Shown here one piece after another: positions 8,307 to 16,968 of a DNA stretch of 46,214 bases; within the stretch, counting starts at the first letter, position 1, and each line of letters starts with the position of its first letter. Source of the stretch: Caulobacter ginsengisoli (GTDB taxonomy: Bacteria; Pseudomonadota; Alphaproteobacteria; Caulobacterales; Caulobacteraceae). The position numbers and the translations under genes are program-made. The notes below the pieces were generated by a model that worked only from the letters and a program-made list of their open reading frames with translations, had not been told where the DNA came from and did no database searches. The stretch covers positions 1 to 46,214 of the forward strand of contig NZ_JAUSVS010000017.1 in assembly GCF_030814835.1 (NCBI RefSeq). The letters run 5' to 3'.

Positions 8307-10091
8307 CTACTCCGCCGCCGGTTCGGGCAGGGTGTCCAGGTCCTGGGCCCGGGCCAGCCGCGCGTAGAGGCCCTTCCGGCGGACCAGCGAGGCGTGGGTT
8401 CCCTGCTCGACCACCGCGCCGCGCTCGATGACATAGATGCGGTCGGCGTCCTTCACCGTCGACAGGCGGTGGGCGATGACGATGGTGGTGCGGCCGTGCA
8501 TCAGCCGCTCCAGCGCCTGCTGCACCTGGGCCTCGCTCTCGGTGTCCAGGGCGCTGGTGGCCTCGTCGAGCAGCAGGATGGGGGCGTCCTTGAGGAAGGC
8601 CCGGGCGATGGCGATCCGCTGCCGCTGCCCCCCCGACAGCCGCGCCGCCGACTCGCCGACCACGGTGTCGTAGCCGTTGGGTTGCTCCAGGATGAAGTCG
8701 TGCGCCGCCGCCAGTTTCGCCGCCGTCTCGATCTCGGCCTGACTGGCGTCGGGCTTGGCGTAGGCGATGTTGGCCTTGATGCTGTCGTCGAACAGGAAGG
8801 GCTCCTGCGTCACCAGGCCGATCTTGTGGCGCAGCGAGGCCAGGGTCACCTCGCGCACATCGGTCCCGTCGATACTGACCCGGCCGGACGTGGCGTCATA
8901 GAAACGGGGGATCAGCGACAGGATGGTGCTCTTGCCGCCGCCGGAGGGCCCGACCAGGGCAATGGTCTCGCCGCGCCGGGCCTCCAGGGTGACGCCTTCC
9001 AGCGCCGGGCCGCCCTCGCCATAGCCGAAGGTGACATCCTCGAAGCGGATATGGCCCTCGCTCACCGGCAGTTCGATCGCGCCCTCGCGGTCGGCCACCT
9101 CCGGCTCGACGTCCAGGGCCGCGAACAGCCGGCGCGCCGCCGTGCCGCCCTCGGTGAACACCGTCTGCAGGTTGGCCAGCTGGCGCAGCGACTGGCCGGC
9201 CATGGCCAGGGCGCCCATGAAGGCGGTGAAGTCGCCGACATTCATCTGGCCGTTGGCGGCGCGCCAGCCGGCATAGGCGAACACCGCCGCCGTCACGACC
9301 ATGGTCAAGAGTTCGGTGACCGGCGCGGCCTGGGCTCTGGCGATGGAGCCCTTGATCAGATGCTTCTGCCGCTCGCCGATGACCTCGGCGACCCGGGCCT
9401 GCTCGGCGTCCTCGCGGTTCTCGATCTTGACGACCCGGACGCCGTCCAGGCTCTCCATCAGGGCGGTGGAGAGGGCGCCGGTGGCGGCCATGGCCCCCTT
9501 GGCGGCCTTCTTCGAGCGGCGGGTGAACCTTCGCATCAGCCGCCCCGCGAACGGCCCGATCAGCATCACGCCCAGGGTCAGGACCAGATCGTGATCGGCC
9601 ATGACGATCAGCATCCCGGCCACGATCAGGAAGTTCTGGGTGTAGTTGATCATGCCGCTGGTCGCCGCCTCGCGGATCAGGCCGGCGTCATAGAGGACCG
9701 ACGAGACGAAGGTTCCCGAGTGGGTGGCGCGCAGCCGGGCCAGGTCCGCCCGCATCATCCGGCCGAACAGATCGATCTGGATGTCGCCGACGATGCCGTG
9801 GCCGATGCGGTTGATCAGGGTCGACTGGAGGATCTGGGCCACGGCCCGGGTCAGGGCCAGGGCGACGATGGTCAGCGGGATCCACAGGATGGCGCCCGGC
9901 TTGGGCCTGACCAGGAGGTTGTTGATGGCCGGCTCGAGGATCTGGGCCAGCTGGGTGGAGACCAGGGCCACGGTGATGGTGCACAGCACCGCCACCGTCA
10001 CGCCCTTCCAGCGGGGCTTGAGATAGGTGGACGCCACCCGCGTCGCGATCTGACGGGTGGTCATTTCCTGGGGCGGCGAGGTGTGACTCAT
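8307..10091 (-). CDS. msbA: MsbA-type lipid A/phospholipid ABC exporter
   Basis: A half-size ABC exporter that dimerises and flips lipid A-core (or other lipids) across the inner membrane using ATP. The 594 residues contain six membrane helices (about 30-300), then Walker A GPSGGGKST (391-399), the signature LSGGQ (485-489), Walker B ILLLDE (505-510) and the H-loop H541. All catalytic residues are intact. It starts at ATG 10091, divergent from the phosphatase gene 66 bases away. Its setting upstream of the DUF374, waaA and lpxK genes supports the MsbA role over a drug or peptide exporter. The paired-hairpin element separates it from the next gene. Confidence 0.88.
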   Translation of the reverse strand: MSHTSPPQEMTTRQIATRVASTYLKPRWKGVTVAVLCTITVALVSTQLAQILEPAINNLLVRPKPGAILWIPLTIVALALTRAVAQILQSTLINRIGHGIVGDIQIDLFGRMMRADLARLRATHSGTFVSSVLYDAGLIREAATSGMINYTQNFLIVAGMLIVMADHDLVLTLGVMLIGPFAGRLMRRFTRRSKKAAKGAMAATGALSTALMESLDGVRVVKIENREDAEQARVAEVIGERQKHLIKGSIARAQAAPVTELLTMVVTAAVFAYAGWRAANGQMNVGDFTAFMGALAMAGQSLRQLANLQTVFTEGGTAARRLFAALDVEPEVADREGAIELPVSEGHIRFEDVTFGYGEGGPALEGVTLEARRGETIALVGPSGGGKSTILSLIPRFYDATSGRVSIDGTDVREVTLASLRHKIGLVTQEPFLFDDSIKANIAYAKPDASQAEIETAAKLAAAHDFILEQPNGYDTVVGESAARLSGGQRQRIAIARAFLKDAPILLLDEATSALDTESEAQVQQALERLMHGRTTIVIAHRLSTVKDADRIYVIERGAVVEQGTHASLVRRKGLYARLARAQDLDTLPEPAAE

Positions 10092-10136
10092 CCGCCGATC
10101 AAGGTTTGCGTTCGGCCCATGTGGCCCTACTTAGGA

Positions 10137-10153
10137 CGCTCCTGAAGGGAGCG
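10137..10153 (+). promoter_or_regulatory. Hairpin covering the ribosome site of the phosphatase gene
   Basis: CGCTCC, loop TGAAG, GGAGCG. The right arm contains the GGAG ribosome-binding core that serves the TTG start at 10158. If it forms, initiation at this weak start codon would be hindered, implying low or regulated translation. Confidence 0.45.
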
Positions 10154-10157
10154 CCAC

Positions 10158-10823
10158 TTGTCCGGCTTCGATCTTTCCACCCGCTGGGGCCGGCTGCGCG
10201 CCTATCTGAACACGATGTGGGCCGACCACTCGTTCCTGCGGGTCAGCTTCACCAACGCCCACTGGCTGGACCAGAAGATGATCCGGGCGGCCCAGCCCTG
10301 GCCGTTTCACCTGAAATGGTGGGCGCGCGATGGCCTCAAGACCGTCATCAACCTGCGCGGCGGCAAGGGGACCAGCTTCCATGAACTGGAGAAGGAGGCC
10401 TGCGAGCGCTACGGCCTCGACATGGTGGATTTCACGGTCACCTCTCGCGCCGTCCCGACCCGGGAACAGATTCTGGGCGCCCGCGACCTCTTCGCCCGGA
10501 TCCAGTATCCGGCCCTGATGCACTGCAAGTCCGGGGCGGACCGGGCCGGGCTGATGAGCGTGCTCTACCGCCACTTCCAGCAGGGCGTGCCGATCCGCGA
10601 GGCCATGAAGGAACTGGGTTTCCGCACCCTGCATGTGAAACAGGGCAAGACCGGCGTGCTGGACTATGTCTTCGAACGCTACCTGGCCGAGGCCGAGCCC
10701 AAGGGGATCAGCTTCATCGACTGGGTGCAGAGCGACGCCTACGATCCCAAGGCGATCAAGGGCGACTTCCAGGCCAGCTGGTGGGGGACCCTGCTGACCG
10801 ACAAGCTGCTGAAACGGGAATAG
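10158..10823 (+). CDS. Tyrosine-phosphatase-fold protein, possible CtpA-like lipid A factor
   Basis: A 221-residue cysteine phosphatase of the dual-specificity/PTP fold. The active-site loop HCKSGADRAG has C123 and R129 in CX5R spacing, followed by a helix as in the family, and KTVINLRGG (61-69) is the usual strand before it. No signal peptide or clear membrane helix is visible. In Caulobacter crescentus an essential PTP-fold protein, CtpA, affects envelope integrity and lipid A structure; finding this gene between msbA and cysQ makes it a candidate counterpart, which is inference only. The start is TTG 10158 with GAAGGGAG seven bases upstream, partly inside a hairpin. The PhyH gene follows after two bases, so the two form an operon. 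Confidence 0.85.
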   Translation: MSGFDLSTRWGRLRAYLNTMWADHSFLRVSFTNAHWLDQKMIRAAQPWPFHLKWWARDGLKTVINLRGGKGTSFHELEKEACERYGLDMVDFTVTSRAVPTREQILGARDLFARIQYPALMHCKSGADRAGLMSVLYRHFQQGVPIREAMKELGFRTLHVKQGKTGVLDYVFERYLAEAEPKGISFIDWVQSDAYDPKAIKGDFQASWWGTLLTDKLLKRE

Positions 10824-10825
10824 TC

Positions 10826-11617
10826 ATGGACCGGGACGCCCATCTCCAAGCCCTCAGCCGGGACGGCTTCACCATCGTCGAGAACGCCATCGAGCCGGCC
10901 CTGATCGACGAGCTGAACGCCGCCCTGGCGGGCCTCGAGACCCTGCTGGACGCCAAGCCGGCCATGAACGGCTTCGAGGGTCACAACACCGTCCGCATCT
11001 ATAACCTGCTGGCCTATGGCGAGCCGTTCACCCGGGTCCCCGTCCACGCCAGCGTCCTGCCGCTGATCGAGGGGGTGCTGGACGAGGGCTGCCTGATCTC
11101 CTCGCTGAGCTCCATCGCCATCGACCCGGGCGAGATCGCCCAGCCCATCCATGCCGACGACATGGTCATCCCGCTCGACAAGCCGCACCGGGCCATCGTC
11201 TGCAACTCGATGTGGGCCCTGACCGACTTCACCGCCGAGAACGGCGCGACCCGGCTGGTGCCTGGGAGCCACAGGAAGGGCAACCCCGACTACGGCGGCC
11301 AGTATGAGAGCATCGCCGCCGAGATGCCCAAGGGCAGCGTCCTGGTCTGGGACGGCGCCCTCTGGCACGGCGGCGGAGCCAACCAGACCGACAACCGGCG
11401 GATGGGCGTGGCCATGAACTACTGCGCCGGCTTCATCCGCCAGCAGGAGAACCAGCAGCTGGGTCTGTCGCCCGATCTGGTGCGCGGGTTCGAGCCGCGG
11501 CTGCAGGAGCTGGTCGGCTATGGCGTCTACCGCGGCCTGATCGGCCACATCGACAAGCAGAGCCCGGTCCAGAAACTGAACGGCGGCGGGGCGTTCAAGT
11601 CGATCTGGGACAGCTGA
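10826..11617 (+). CDS. Phytanoyl-CoA dioxygenase (PhyH) family protein
   Basis: A non-heme Fe(II)/2-oxoglutarate oxygenase of 263 residues. The iron ligands are visible as H109 and D111 (QPIHADD) and the distal H181 (ALWHGGG), with R191/R192 (TDNRRMG) available for 2-oxoglutarate. The fold is complete, so hydroxylation of a small or lipid substrate is expected, but the substrate cannot be named. The ATG at 10826 lies two bases after the phosphatase stop and gives MDRDAHLQALSRDGF, a usual family start; an in-frame extension to 10781 overlaps the phosphatase gene and is not needed. Its pairing with the phosphatase inside an LPS block hints at envelope-lipid modification. Confidence 0.87.
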   Translation: MDRDAHLQALSRDGFTIVENAIEPALIDELNAALAGLETLLDAKPAMNGFEGHNTVRIYNLLAYGEPFTRVPVHASVLPLIEGVLDEGCLISSLSSIAIDPGEIAQPIHADDMVIPLDKPHRAIVCNSMWALTDFTAENGATRLVPGSHRKGNPDYGGQYESIAAEMPKGSVLVWDGALWHGGGANQTDNRRMGVAMNYCAGFIRQQENQQLGLSPDLVRGFEPRLQELVGYGVYRGLIGHIDKQSPVQKLNGGGAFKSIWDS

Positions 11618-11807
11618 GCAGAGATCCAGCGGTCACCACCGTCTGTCAGTGGCGTCCCGACCCCAGCTTCACGCGGGTGATCCGATCGTCGAGAGCCCGC
11701 GCCGGACGGGGCCCCGACTTAATGTCTGCTCTCCGAAGTGAGATCAAAGGCGGCTCTCGACCCTTAGTCGACATTGAGAGGGTCCGCTCTCAGTCGGCTG
11801 GCTGGCG
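11618..11807. other. Intergenic, no feature recognised
   Basis: A 190-base convergent gap between the PhyH gene and a lipoprotein gene. Base composition drops toward the lipoprotein side. No gene, strong hairpin or repeat shared with other gaps was recognised. Confidence 0.4.
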
Positions 11808-12329
11808 TTAGTTTCCAGTTGAACGATTGTATTTAGCGGCTTCCGAAGGCTTCACCACATAGCCGGCAGGCGTTCTATTCAAGTCTTCCGCGTTGGGTAT
11901 TGCGCCGGTCGGCATGATGGGCAGGGACCGGGTGTCGGGCCAGCGTTCACGAACGTGCTGTAGAAGCGCTTCGCGAAAACGGGTCGCGTCCTCAGGTTTT
12001 TTGCCCTTCGAGAACGTCAGCCAAATACGGCCGATATGGTCTCTAGAGTCCATCGCAGAGGCGATGGCTTCCTCATCCTCTCCCCGCCACACCGTCGCGT
12101 TCAGGGAAATTGGCGACACCGTCGACAACTGAGCCAGTTCTTCGGGCGTCGCAGTGTCGAGGTGATAGCCGTGCGTCACGGCGTCCTTTGCGAGTAAATC
12201 GAGGAAGTCGGTCTTGTCCTTCTCAGTCGGCAGCGGAACTTCGATCGCCGCGACCGTCCGCGCACTCTCCGGCTGAGATGCGTCGCACCCGGCAAGAATA
12301 AATAGGAGCAGCATGGCGAGGCGGCGCAT
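11808..12329 (-). CDS. Low-GC hypothetical lipoprotein
   Basis: A 173-residue protein with a classic lipoprotein signal, MRRLAMLLLFILAGCDAS (lipobox LAGC, cysteine 15), so it should be lipid-anchored in the envelope. The mature part is charged with no family recognised: it has a TEKDKTDFLDLLAKDAVTHGY segment and an RFREALLQHVRERWPDTRSLP segment. The coding sequence is visibly poorer in GC than its neighbours (about half GC in some lines against roughly 70 percent around it), suggesting recent acquisition. It lies in the gap that splits the LPS block, on the same strand as DUF4170 but 154 bases from it. Confidence 0.7.
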   Translation of the reverse strand: MRRLAMLLLFILAGCDASQPESARTVAAIEVPLPTEKDKTDFLDLLAKDAVTHGYHLDTATPEELAQLSTVSPISLNATVWRGEDEEAIASAMDSRDHIGRIWLTFSKGKKPEDATRFREALLQHVRERWPDTRSLPIMPTGAIPNAEDLNRTPAGYVVKPSEAAKYNRSTGN

Positions 12330-12483
12330 AGCGCAACATTGAGGACCCAGTCGACGCGGTCAACTTCCGCTACCCACCCTTTGCAGAAGTTCTGAATGTC
12401 TACCGCTGGACCGGTCCCCGCAGGGGCAGCCTTGGTCTCGGAACACCGCCTAACCTCTGCTGGCGAGGATGGGAGAAGTCTTC

Positions 12484-12723
12484 CTAGTGCTCGTGCGGAT
12501 GATCGTCCCGCGGATCCAGCAGCTTGTGCGCATGGATGATGAAGTAGCGGGCATGGGCGTTGTCGACCGTGGCCTGGGCCTTGGCCTTCCAGGCGCGGTG
12601 GGCCTCGGCGTAGCTGGGATAGGCGCCGACGAACTCCACGGTGGAGAGGTCGCGGAACTCGATGTCCTGGACGTCCTTCAGCTCGCCGCCGATGACCAGG
12701 TGCAGCAGTTGTTTGTCGGGCAT
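12484..12723 (-). CDS. DUF4170 family protein
   Basis: A small 79-residue cytosolic protein, MPDKQLLHLVIGGELKDVQD..., ending in a His/Asp-rich tail (DPRDDHPHEH). It matches the DUF4170 family that in many alphaproteobacteria lies between cysQ and waaA; function is unknown, with a role linked to LPS or sulfur/phosphate metabolism inferred only from neighbours. The ATG at 12723 has GAGG six bases upstream. A TTG at 12747 that overlaps the cysQ stop (TTGA) is an alternative start. The waaA gene usually found next is displaced to 6459 here. Confidence 0.82.
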   Translation of the reverse strand: MPDKQLLHLVIGGELKDVQDIEFRDLSTVEFVGAYPSYAEAHRAWKAKAQATVDNAHARYFIIHAHKLLDPRDDHPHEH

Positions 12724-12743
12724 GGTGGCCTCGAAAAAGGGAA

Positions 12744-13526
12744 TCAACTTCTCAGGTCGATAGGCCTGACCCGCTCCAGGATCAACTCGTGCATCCCCGG
12801 CGCCGCGCAGACCAGGCTGCGCATCAGGGGCGCCGGTTTGTTGTAGCGGTAGGGCAGGCCCTTATGGTCCGTCACCACGGCCCCGGCCTCGGCGCAGATC
12901 AGGTCGGCGGCGGCCAGGTCCCATTCGCTCTTGGCCGACAGGGCCAGAGCCGCGTCGAAGCGGCCGTCGGCGACCAGGGTCATGCGGTAGGCGATGGAGT
13001 TGCGGGTCTCGATCCGCATCGGCGGCCAGGGGGTCTTCCAGGCCGGGTGGGCGAACATCGGGGCGTCGCCCAGCATGCCGCTGTCCTCGAGCGCCGTCGC
13101 AGCGCTGGGCTGGATGGCCGCGCCGTTCAGGAAGGCGCCGCCACCAAGCGTGGCGGTGAAGGCCTCGTCCAGTTCGGGGGCGAAGACCACGCCGGCGATG
13201 GGCCGGTCGCCCTCGACCACCGCGATCGACACCGCCCACCAGGGCTTGCCCTTCATGAAGGCCACCGTGCCGTCGATGGGGTCGACCACGAACAGGCGCT
13301 GGCGCTGCATCCGGTCGCTGTCGTCGGCGGTTTCCTCCGACAGCCAGCCATAGTCCGGCCGCGCCGCGCCCAGCGACTCCTTGAGCAGGGTGTCGACGGC
13401 GATGTCGGCGTCGGTGACCGGCTGGCCGCCGCCCTTGTCCCAGCGCTTCAGCCCCTGGCGCTTCATGTCCAGGGCCAGGGCGCCGGCGGCCTGGGCGGCC
13501 TCCAGGATCAGGGCCAGGTCGTTCAT
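12744..13526 (-). CDS. cysQ: Inositol-monophosphatase family, CysQ-like 3'(2'),5'-bisphosphate nucleotidase
   Basis: A Mg-dependent, Li-sensitive phosphatase of about 260 residues. It probably hydrolyses 3'-phosphoadenosine 5'-phosphate or related phosphates in the cytosol. Motifs are WLSEE (metal glutamates about 61-65), VDPIDGT (81-87) and the C-terminal WDLAAADLICAEAGA. The start is taken at ATG 13526 (MNDLALILEAA). A GTG at 13547 overlapping the pmbA stop (GTGA) is also possible, with coupling to pmbA. It sits in the conserved alphaproteobacterial order pmbA-cysQ-DUF4170. The exact substrate (PAP versus an inositol phosphate) cannot be fixed by sequence. Confidence 0.85.
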   Translation of the reverse strand: MNDLALILEAAQAAGALALDMKRQGLKRWDKGGGQPVTDADIAVDTLLKESLGAARPDYGWLSEETADDSDRMQRQRLFVVDPIDGTVAFMKGKPWWAVSIAVVEGDRPIAGVVFAPELDEAFTATLGGGAFLNGAAIQPSAATALEDSGMLGDAPMFAHPAWKTPWPPMRIETRNSIAYRMTLVADGRFDAALALSAKSEWDLAAADLICAEAGAVVTDHKGLPYRYNKPAPLMRSLVCAAPGMHELILERVRPIDLRS

Positions 13527-13543
13527 TTTCCCGCCCAGATCAC

Positions 13544-14875
13544 TCACTTCCCTGCAATGGCCAGGCCGTCGACCAGCAGCGAGGGGCTGTTGGCCGAGCC
13601 GCGGATTTCCAGGTCGGAGCCCGCGATCAGCCGGCCGTAGATGTCGATCAGGTTGCCGGCCACGGTGATCTCGGTGACCGGATAGGCGATCTCGCCATTC
13701 TCGAACCAGAAGCCCGAGCAGCCCACCGACCAGTCGCCGGTGTTGCTGTTGAGCGAGGGGCCGAACATCGAGGTGATCAGGAGGCCGTTCTTGGCGTCGG
13801 CCATCAACCCGGCCTGGTCGCGCGTTCCCGGCGTGACGGTGAGGTTGCTGGTCCCCACCCCGGGCGGCCCGGCAGAGCCCCGCGAGGCGTGGCCGGTGGT
13901 TTCCAGCCCCAGCTGCTTGGCCGAGGCGCAGTTGAGCAGCCAGGTGGTCAGGACGCCGTTGTCGATCAGGGCCCAGCGCTGGTTGGCCACCCCCTCGTCG
14001 TCGAAGGGGGAGGAACCCAGGCCCCGGCGGCGGTGCGGGTCGTCGACGATCTCGAAGCCTTCGGGGAACAGGCGCTGGCCGAGTTTGTCCTTGAGAAAAG
14101 ACACGCCCCGCGCCACCGACGGGCCGGAGATGGCCCCCAGCAGCGGGCCGATCAGCGAGGTGGCCAGGCGGTTCTCGAAGATCACCGGGGCGGTCTGGGA
14201 GGAAATCTTGCGGGCGCCCAGCCGGCCGACGGCGCGATTGCCGGCCTCTGTCCCGATGCTGGTCGCGCCGGGCAGGTCGGCTGCCCAGCGGGCGGCGCGG
14301 CCTTCGCCGCCGCGTTCCATGGCGCTGCCCTCGCCGGCGATGGCCGAGGCCGACAGCGAAAAGGACGAGGCCTTGTGCGGTCCCACGAAGCCGGTGCTGG
14401 TCACCAGGGTCCAGCTGCCGGACGACCAGCTGGCCGAGCCGCCGTCGGAATTGGTCACCCCGGCCACGGCCAGGGCGGCGGCCTCGCTCTCATGCGCCAG
14501 GGCTTCCAGGGCTTCGGCCGCCGGTTCGCCCGGGTCATAGAGGTCGAGATTGGCAAACGGGCCGCGCGCCAACCGGTCCTGGGGCGCGAGGCCCGCATAG
14601 GGGTCTTCCGGGGCCAGGCGGGCCATGGCCACGGCCCGCTCGATCAGCTTGCCCCGCGCCTCGGCGGAAATATCCGAGCCCGACACGGTGGCCTGGCGCG
14701 AGCCGACGAAGACTCTCAGTCCAAGGTCCCGCGCCTCCTCGCGCTCGACCTCTTCCAGTTCGCCCAGCCTCACGGAAACCGACAGGGCCCGGCGCTCGGC
14801 GAACACGGCCTCGGCGGCGTCGGCCCCGGCCTTCATCGCCTGGGCGACGACGTCTTGCAGCAGATTCTCATCCAT
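13544..14875 (-). CDS. pmbA: TldD/PmbA (TldE) family metalloprotease subunit
   Basis: The 443-residue subunit corresponds to PmbA/TldE, which pairs with TldD to make a cytosolic metalloprotease that cleaves unfolded or modified peptides. The sequence has the PmbA-like C-terminal domain with NTGDWSVGCSGFWFENGEI and VTEITVAGNLIDIY, and lacks the HExxxH zinc motif expected only in TldD. No tldD is in the window. The ATG at 14875 (MDENLLQDVVAQAMKAG) is chosen; an in-frame extension to 14911 is not family-like. It begins the pmbA-cysQ-DUF4170 run, with the MAPEG gene 49 bases upstream. Confidence 0.93.
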   Translation of the reverse strand: MDENLLQDVVAQAMKAGADAAEAVFAERRALSVSVRLGELEEVEREEARDLGLRVFVGSRQATVSGSDISAEARGKLIERAVAMARLAPEDPYAGLAPQDRLARGPFANLDLYDPGEPAAEALEALAHESEAAALAVAGVTNSDGGSASWSSGSWTLVTSTGFVGPHKASSFSLSASAIAGEGSAMERGGEGRAARWAADLPGATSIGTEAGNRAVGRLGARKISSQTAPVIFENRLATSLIGPLLGAISGPSVARGVSFLKDKLGQRLFPEGFEIVDDPHRRRGLGSSPFDDEGVANQRWALIDNGVLTTWLLNCASAKQLGLETTGHASRGSAGPPGVGTSNLTVTPGTRDQAGLMADAKNGLLITSMFGPSLNSNTGDWSVGCSGFWFENGEIAYPVTEITVAGNLIDIYGRLIAGSDLEIRGSANSPSLLVDGLAIAGK

Positions 14876-14924
14876 CCCCGGACTTATGGGGAGGCCACCG
14901 CGCTGCGGCAAGGGTATGCGGCCA

Positions 14925-15326
14925 TTAGCCGATGGCGTTGAACAGCGTCGCGGCGATCATGAAGATGTAGCTGACCCAGGTGGCCAGCATGCCGATGGTG
15001 CGGGCGAACGAGGCGCCGGCGGAATTGGAGAGGCCCACAGCGTGCACGACCCGGCCGGAAAACAGCAGGAAGCCGGCCACATGCACCAGCACCGCCGCCG
15101 CCGGCGTGCCGGTCAGGGCCAGGACCAGGATGCCGGCCAGGCCCGCGGGGATGTATTCGGTGGCGTTGCCCAGGGCCCGGATGGCCTGGGACAGTTCCAG
15201 GATGCCGTCGTCTCCCAGGTTGACCCTGTGCTTCTGGCGCTGGCGCACGACCAGCAGCGACAGGATCAGGATCAATAGAAGGTTCAGCCCCACCCAAAGG
15301 GCGGCGGCATGCATCGCGTTATCCAT
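14925..15326 (-). CDS. MAPEG family membrane protein
   Basis: A 133-residue integral membrane protein with about four hydrophobic helices (10-27, 53-75, 78-95, 110-130). The loop RQRQKHRVNLGDDG and the ALGNATEYIPAGL segment are typical of bacterial MAPEG proteins (membrane-associated proteins in eicosanoid and glutathione metabolism). Bacterial members often bind glutathione, but the substrate is unknown. It starts at ATG 15326, 84 bases downstream of ubiD on the same strand. Confidence 0.88.
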   Translation of the reverse strand: MDNAMHAAALWVGLNLLLILILSLLVVRQRQKHRVNLGDDGILELSQAIRALGNATEYIPAGLAGILVLALTGTPAAAVLVHVAGFLLFSGRVVHAVGLSNSAGASFARTIGMLATWVSYIFMIAATLFNAIG

Positions 15327-15410
15327 GGTCTTCCCGACAGGCTACTCTAAGGCCGTGATTAATCGCCTGTTTTTCCGCCAGGGCAAGGCGGGTAAGTCGA
15401 CCAGCCGACC

Positions 15411-16940
15411 CTACTTCCAGATCGGCCTGCCCGATCCGGGGAGGCCCATGGCCGCCCATTTGTCGCTAACCGCCTTGATGACGTCCTCGTCCATCTCGAT
15501 CTTGCGGCCCCATTCGCGGTGGGTTTCGGGGGGCAGCTTGTCGGTGGCGTCCAGGCCGATCTTGCTGCCCAGGCCGCTCTCGGGCGAGGCGAAGTCGAGA
15601 TAGTCGATCGGGGTGTTCTCGATCAGGGTGATGTCGCGGGCCGGGTCCATGCGGGTCGACAGGGCCCACATGACGTCCTTCCAGTCGCGGGCGTCGATGT
15701 CGTCGTCCACGACGATGACCCACTTGGTGTACATGAACTGGCGCAGATAGCTCCAGACGCCCAGCATCACCCGCTTGGCGTGGCCCGGATAGGCCTTCTT
15801 CATCGACACCACGGCGATGCGGTAGCTGCAGCCCTCCGGGGGCAGCCAGAAGTCGACGATCTCGGGGAACTGCTGGCGGAAGAGCGGGATGAAGACCTCG
15901 TTGAGCGCCTCGCCCAGCACCGAGGGCTCGTCGGGCGGCCGGCCGGTGTGGGTGGTCAGGTAGATGGGGTCCTTGCGCATGGTGATGCAGCTGACCTGAA
16001 AGACCGGGAATTGCTCGACGCTGTTGTAGTAGCCGGTGTGGTCGCCGTAGGGCCCTTCGTCGGCGAAGTCGTCGAGCAGGACGTGGCCCTCGATGACCAT
16101 CTCGGCCTGGGCCGGGACCATCAGCGGCACGGTCTTGGCCGGGACCAGGTCCAGCTTGGCGCCGCGCAGCAGGCCGGCGAACTGGTATTCCGACAGGGTG
16201 TCGGGCACCGGGGTCACCGCCGCCAGAATGGTCCCCGGATCGGCCCCGATCACCGCGCAGGCCGGCAGCGGCTCGCGCTTCCCCGCCTTCTTGTGGCGGG
16301 CATAGTGCTGGGCCCCGCCCCGGTGGGCCAGCCAGCGCATGATGGTGCGGTCCTTGCCGATGACCTGCATGCGGTAGATGCCGAGGTTGAAGTCGTCCTC
16401 CCGGGAGTCGGACGGGCCTTTGGTGACCACCAGCGGCCAGGTGATCAGCGGGGCCGGCTCGCCCGGCCAGCAGGTCTGGATCGGCAGCTTGGAGAGATCG
16501 ATCTGGTCGCCCTTCCACACCACCTGCTGCACCGGCGCGGACTTGACGATCTTCGGCCGCATCGACAGCACGGTCTGGGCCAGCGGCAGCATGTCGATGG
16601 CGCCCTTCAGCCCGCGCGGCGGCTCGGGCTGGCGCAGGAAGGCCAGCAGTTCGCCGACCTCGCGCAGTTCGCCGGCCGTGGTGCGCGGCTCGCCGCCCAG
16701 GGTGACGCCCATGGCCACGCGCTTGACCGTGCCGAACAGGTTGACCAGGCAGGGCATGTCCGACGCGGTCCCGTCGGCCTTGGTGACGTTCTCGAACAGC
16801 ACCGCCGGTCCGCCCTCCGCCAGCAGCCGGGTGCAGATCTCGGTCATCTCCAGCACCGTCGAGACGGGGGTGGCGACACGGACCAGTTCGCCGTCGGCTT
16901 CCAGTCTGGCGATGAAGTCACGCAGGGATTTGTAGGCCAT
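15411..16940 (-). CDS. ubiD: UbiD family prenylated-FMN decarboxylase
   Basis: Likely 3-octaprenyl-4-hydroxybenzoate decarboxylase of ubiquinone synthesis. The 509-residue length fits. Visible are NLGIYRMQV (185-193), RWLAHRGGAQHY (202-213) and the hallmark EGPYGDHTGYY (295-305) that helps bind prenylated FMN and metal. The cofactor-maker UbiX is not in this window; UbiA is at 36914. It starts at ATG 16940. Upstream, a dyad at 16969-16987 may regulate it or the divergent exported-protein gene. Other UbiD-family enzymes act on aromatic acids, but the length and absence of an aromatic-degradation cluster favour UbiD. Confidence 0.93.
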   Translation of the reverse strand: MAYKSLRDFIARLEADGELVRVATPVSTVLEMTEICTRLLAEGGPAVLFENVTKADGTASDMPCLVNLFGTVKRVAMGVTLGGEPRTTAGELREVGELLAFLRQPEPPRGLKGAIDMLPLAQTVLSMRPKIVKSAPVQQVVWKGDQIDLSKLPIQTCWPGEPAPLITWPLVVTKGPSDSREDDFNLGIYRMQVIGKDRTIMRWLAHRGGAQHYARHKKAGKREPLPACAVIGADPGTILAAVTPVPDTLSEYQFAGLLRGAKLDLVPAKTVPLMVPAQAEMVIEGHVLLDDFADEGPYGDHTGYYNSVEQFPVFQVSCITMRKDPIYLTTHTGRPPDEPSVLGEALNEVFIPLFRQQFPEIVDFWLPPEGCSYRIAVVSMKKAYPGHAKRVMLGVWSYLRQFMYTKWVIVVDDDIDARDWKDVMWALSTRMDPARDITLIENTPIDYLDFASPESGLGSKIGLDATDKLPPETHREWGRKIEMDEDVIKAVSDKWAAMGLPGSGRPIWK

Positions 16941-16968
16941 GACGCCCGTCTAAGCGCTGGCCGCGGAC

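Noticed and set aside
8118..10145. A 675-codon plus-strand frame opposite msbA
   Set aside because: It is antisense to a gene with complete ABC motifs; its protein is low-complexity Gly/Arg/Gln-rich, as expected from third-position GC bias.
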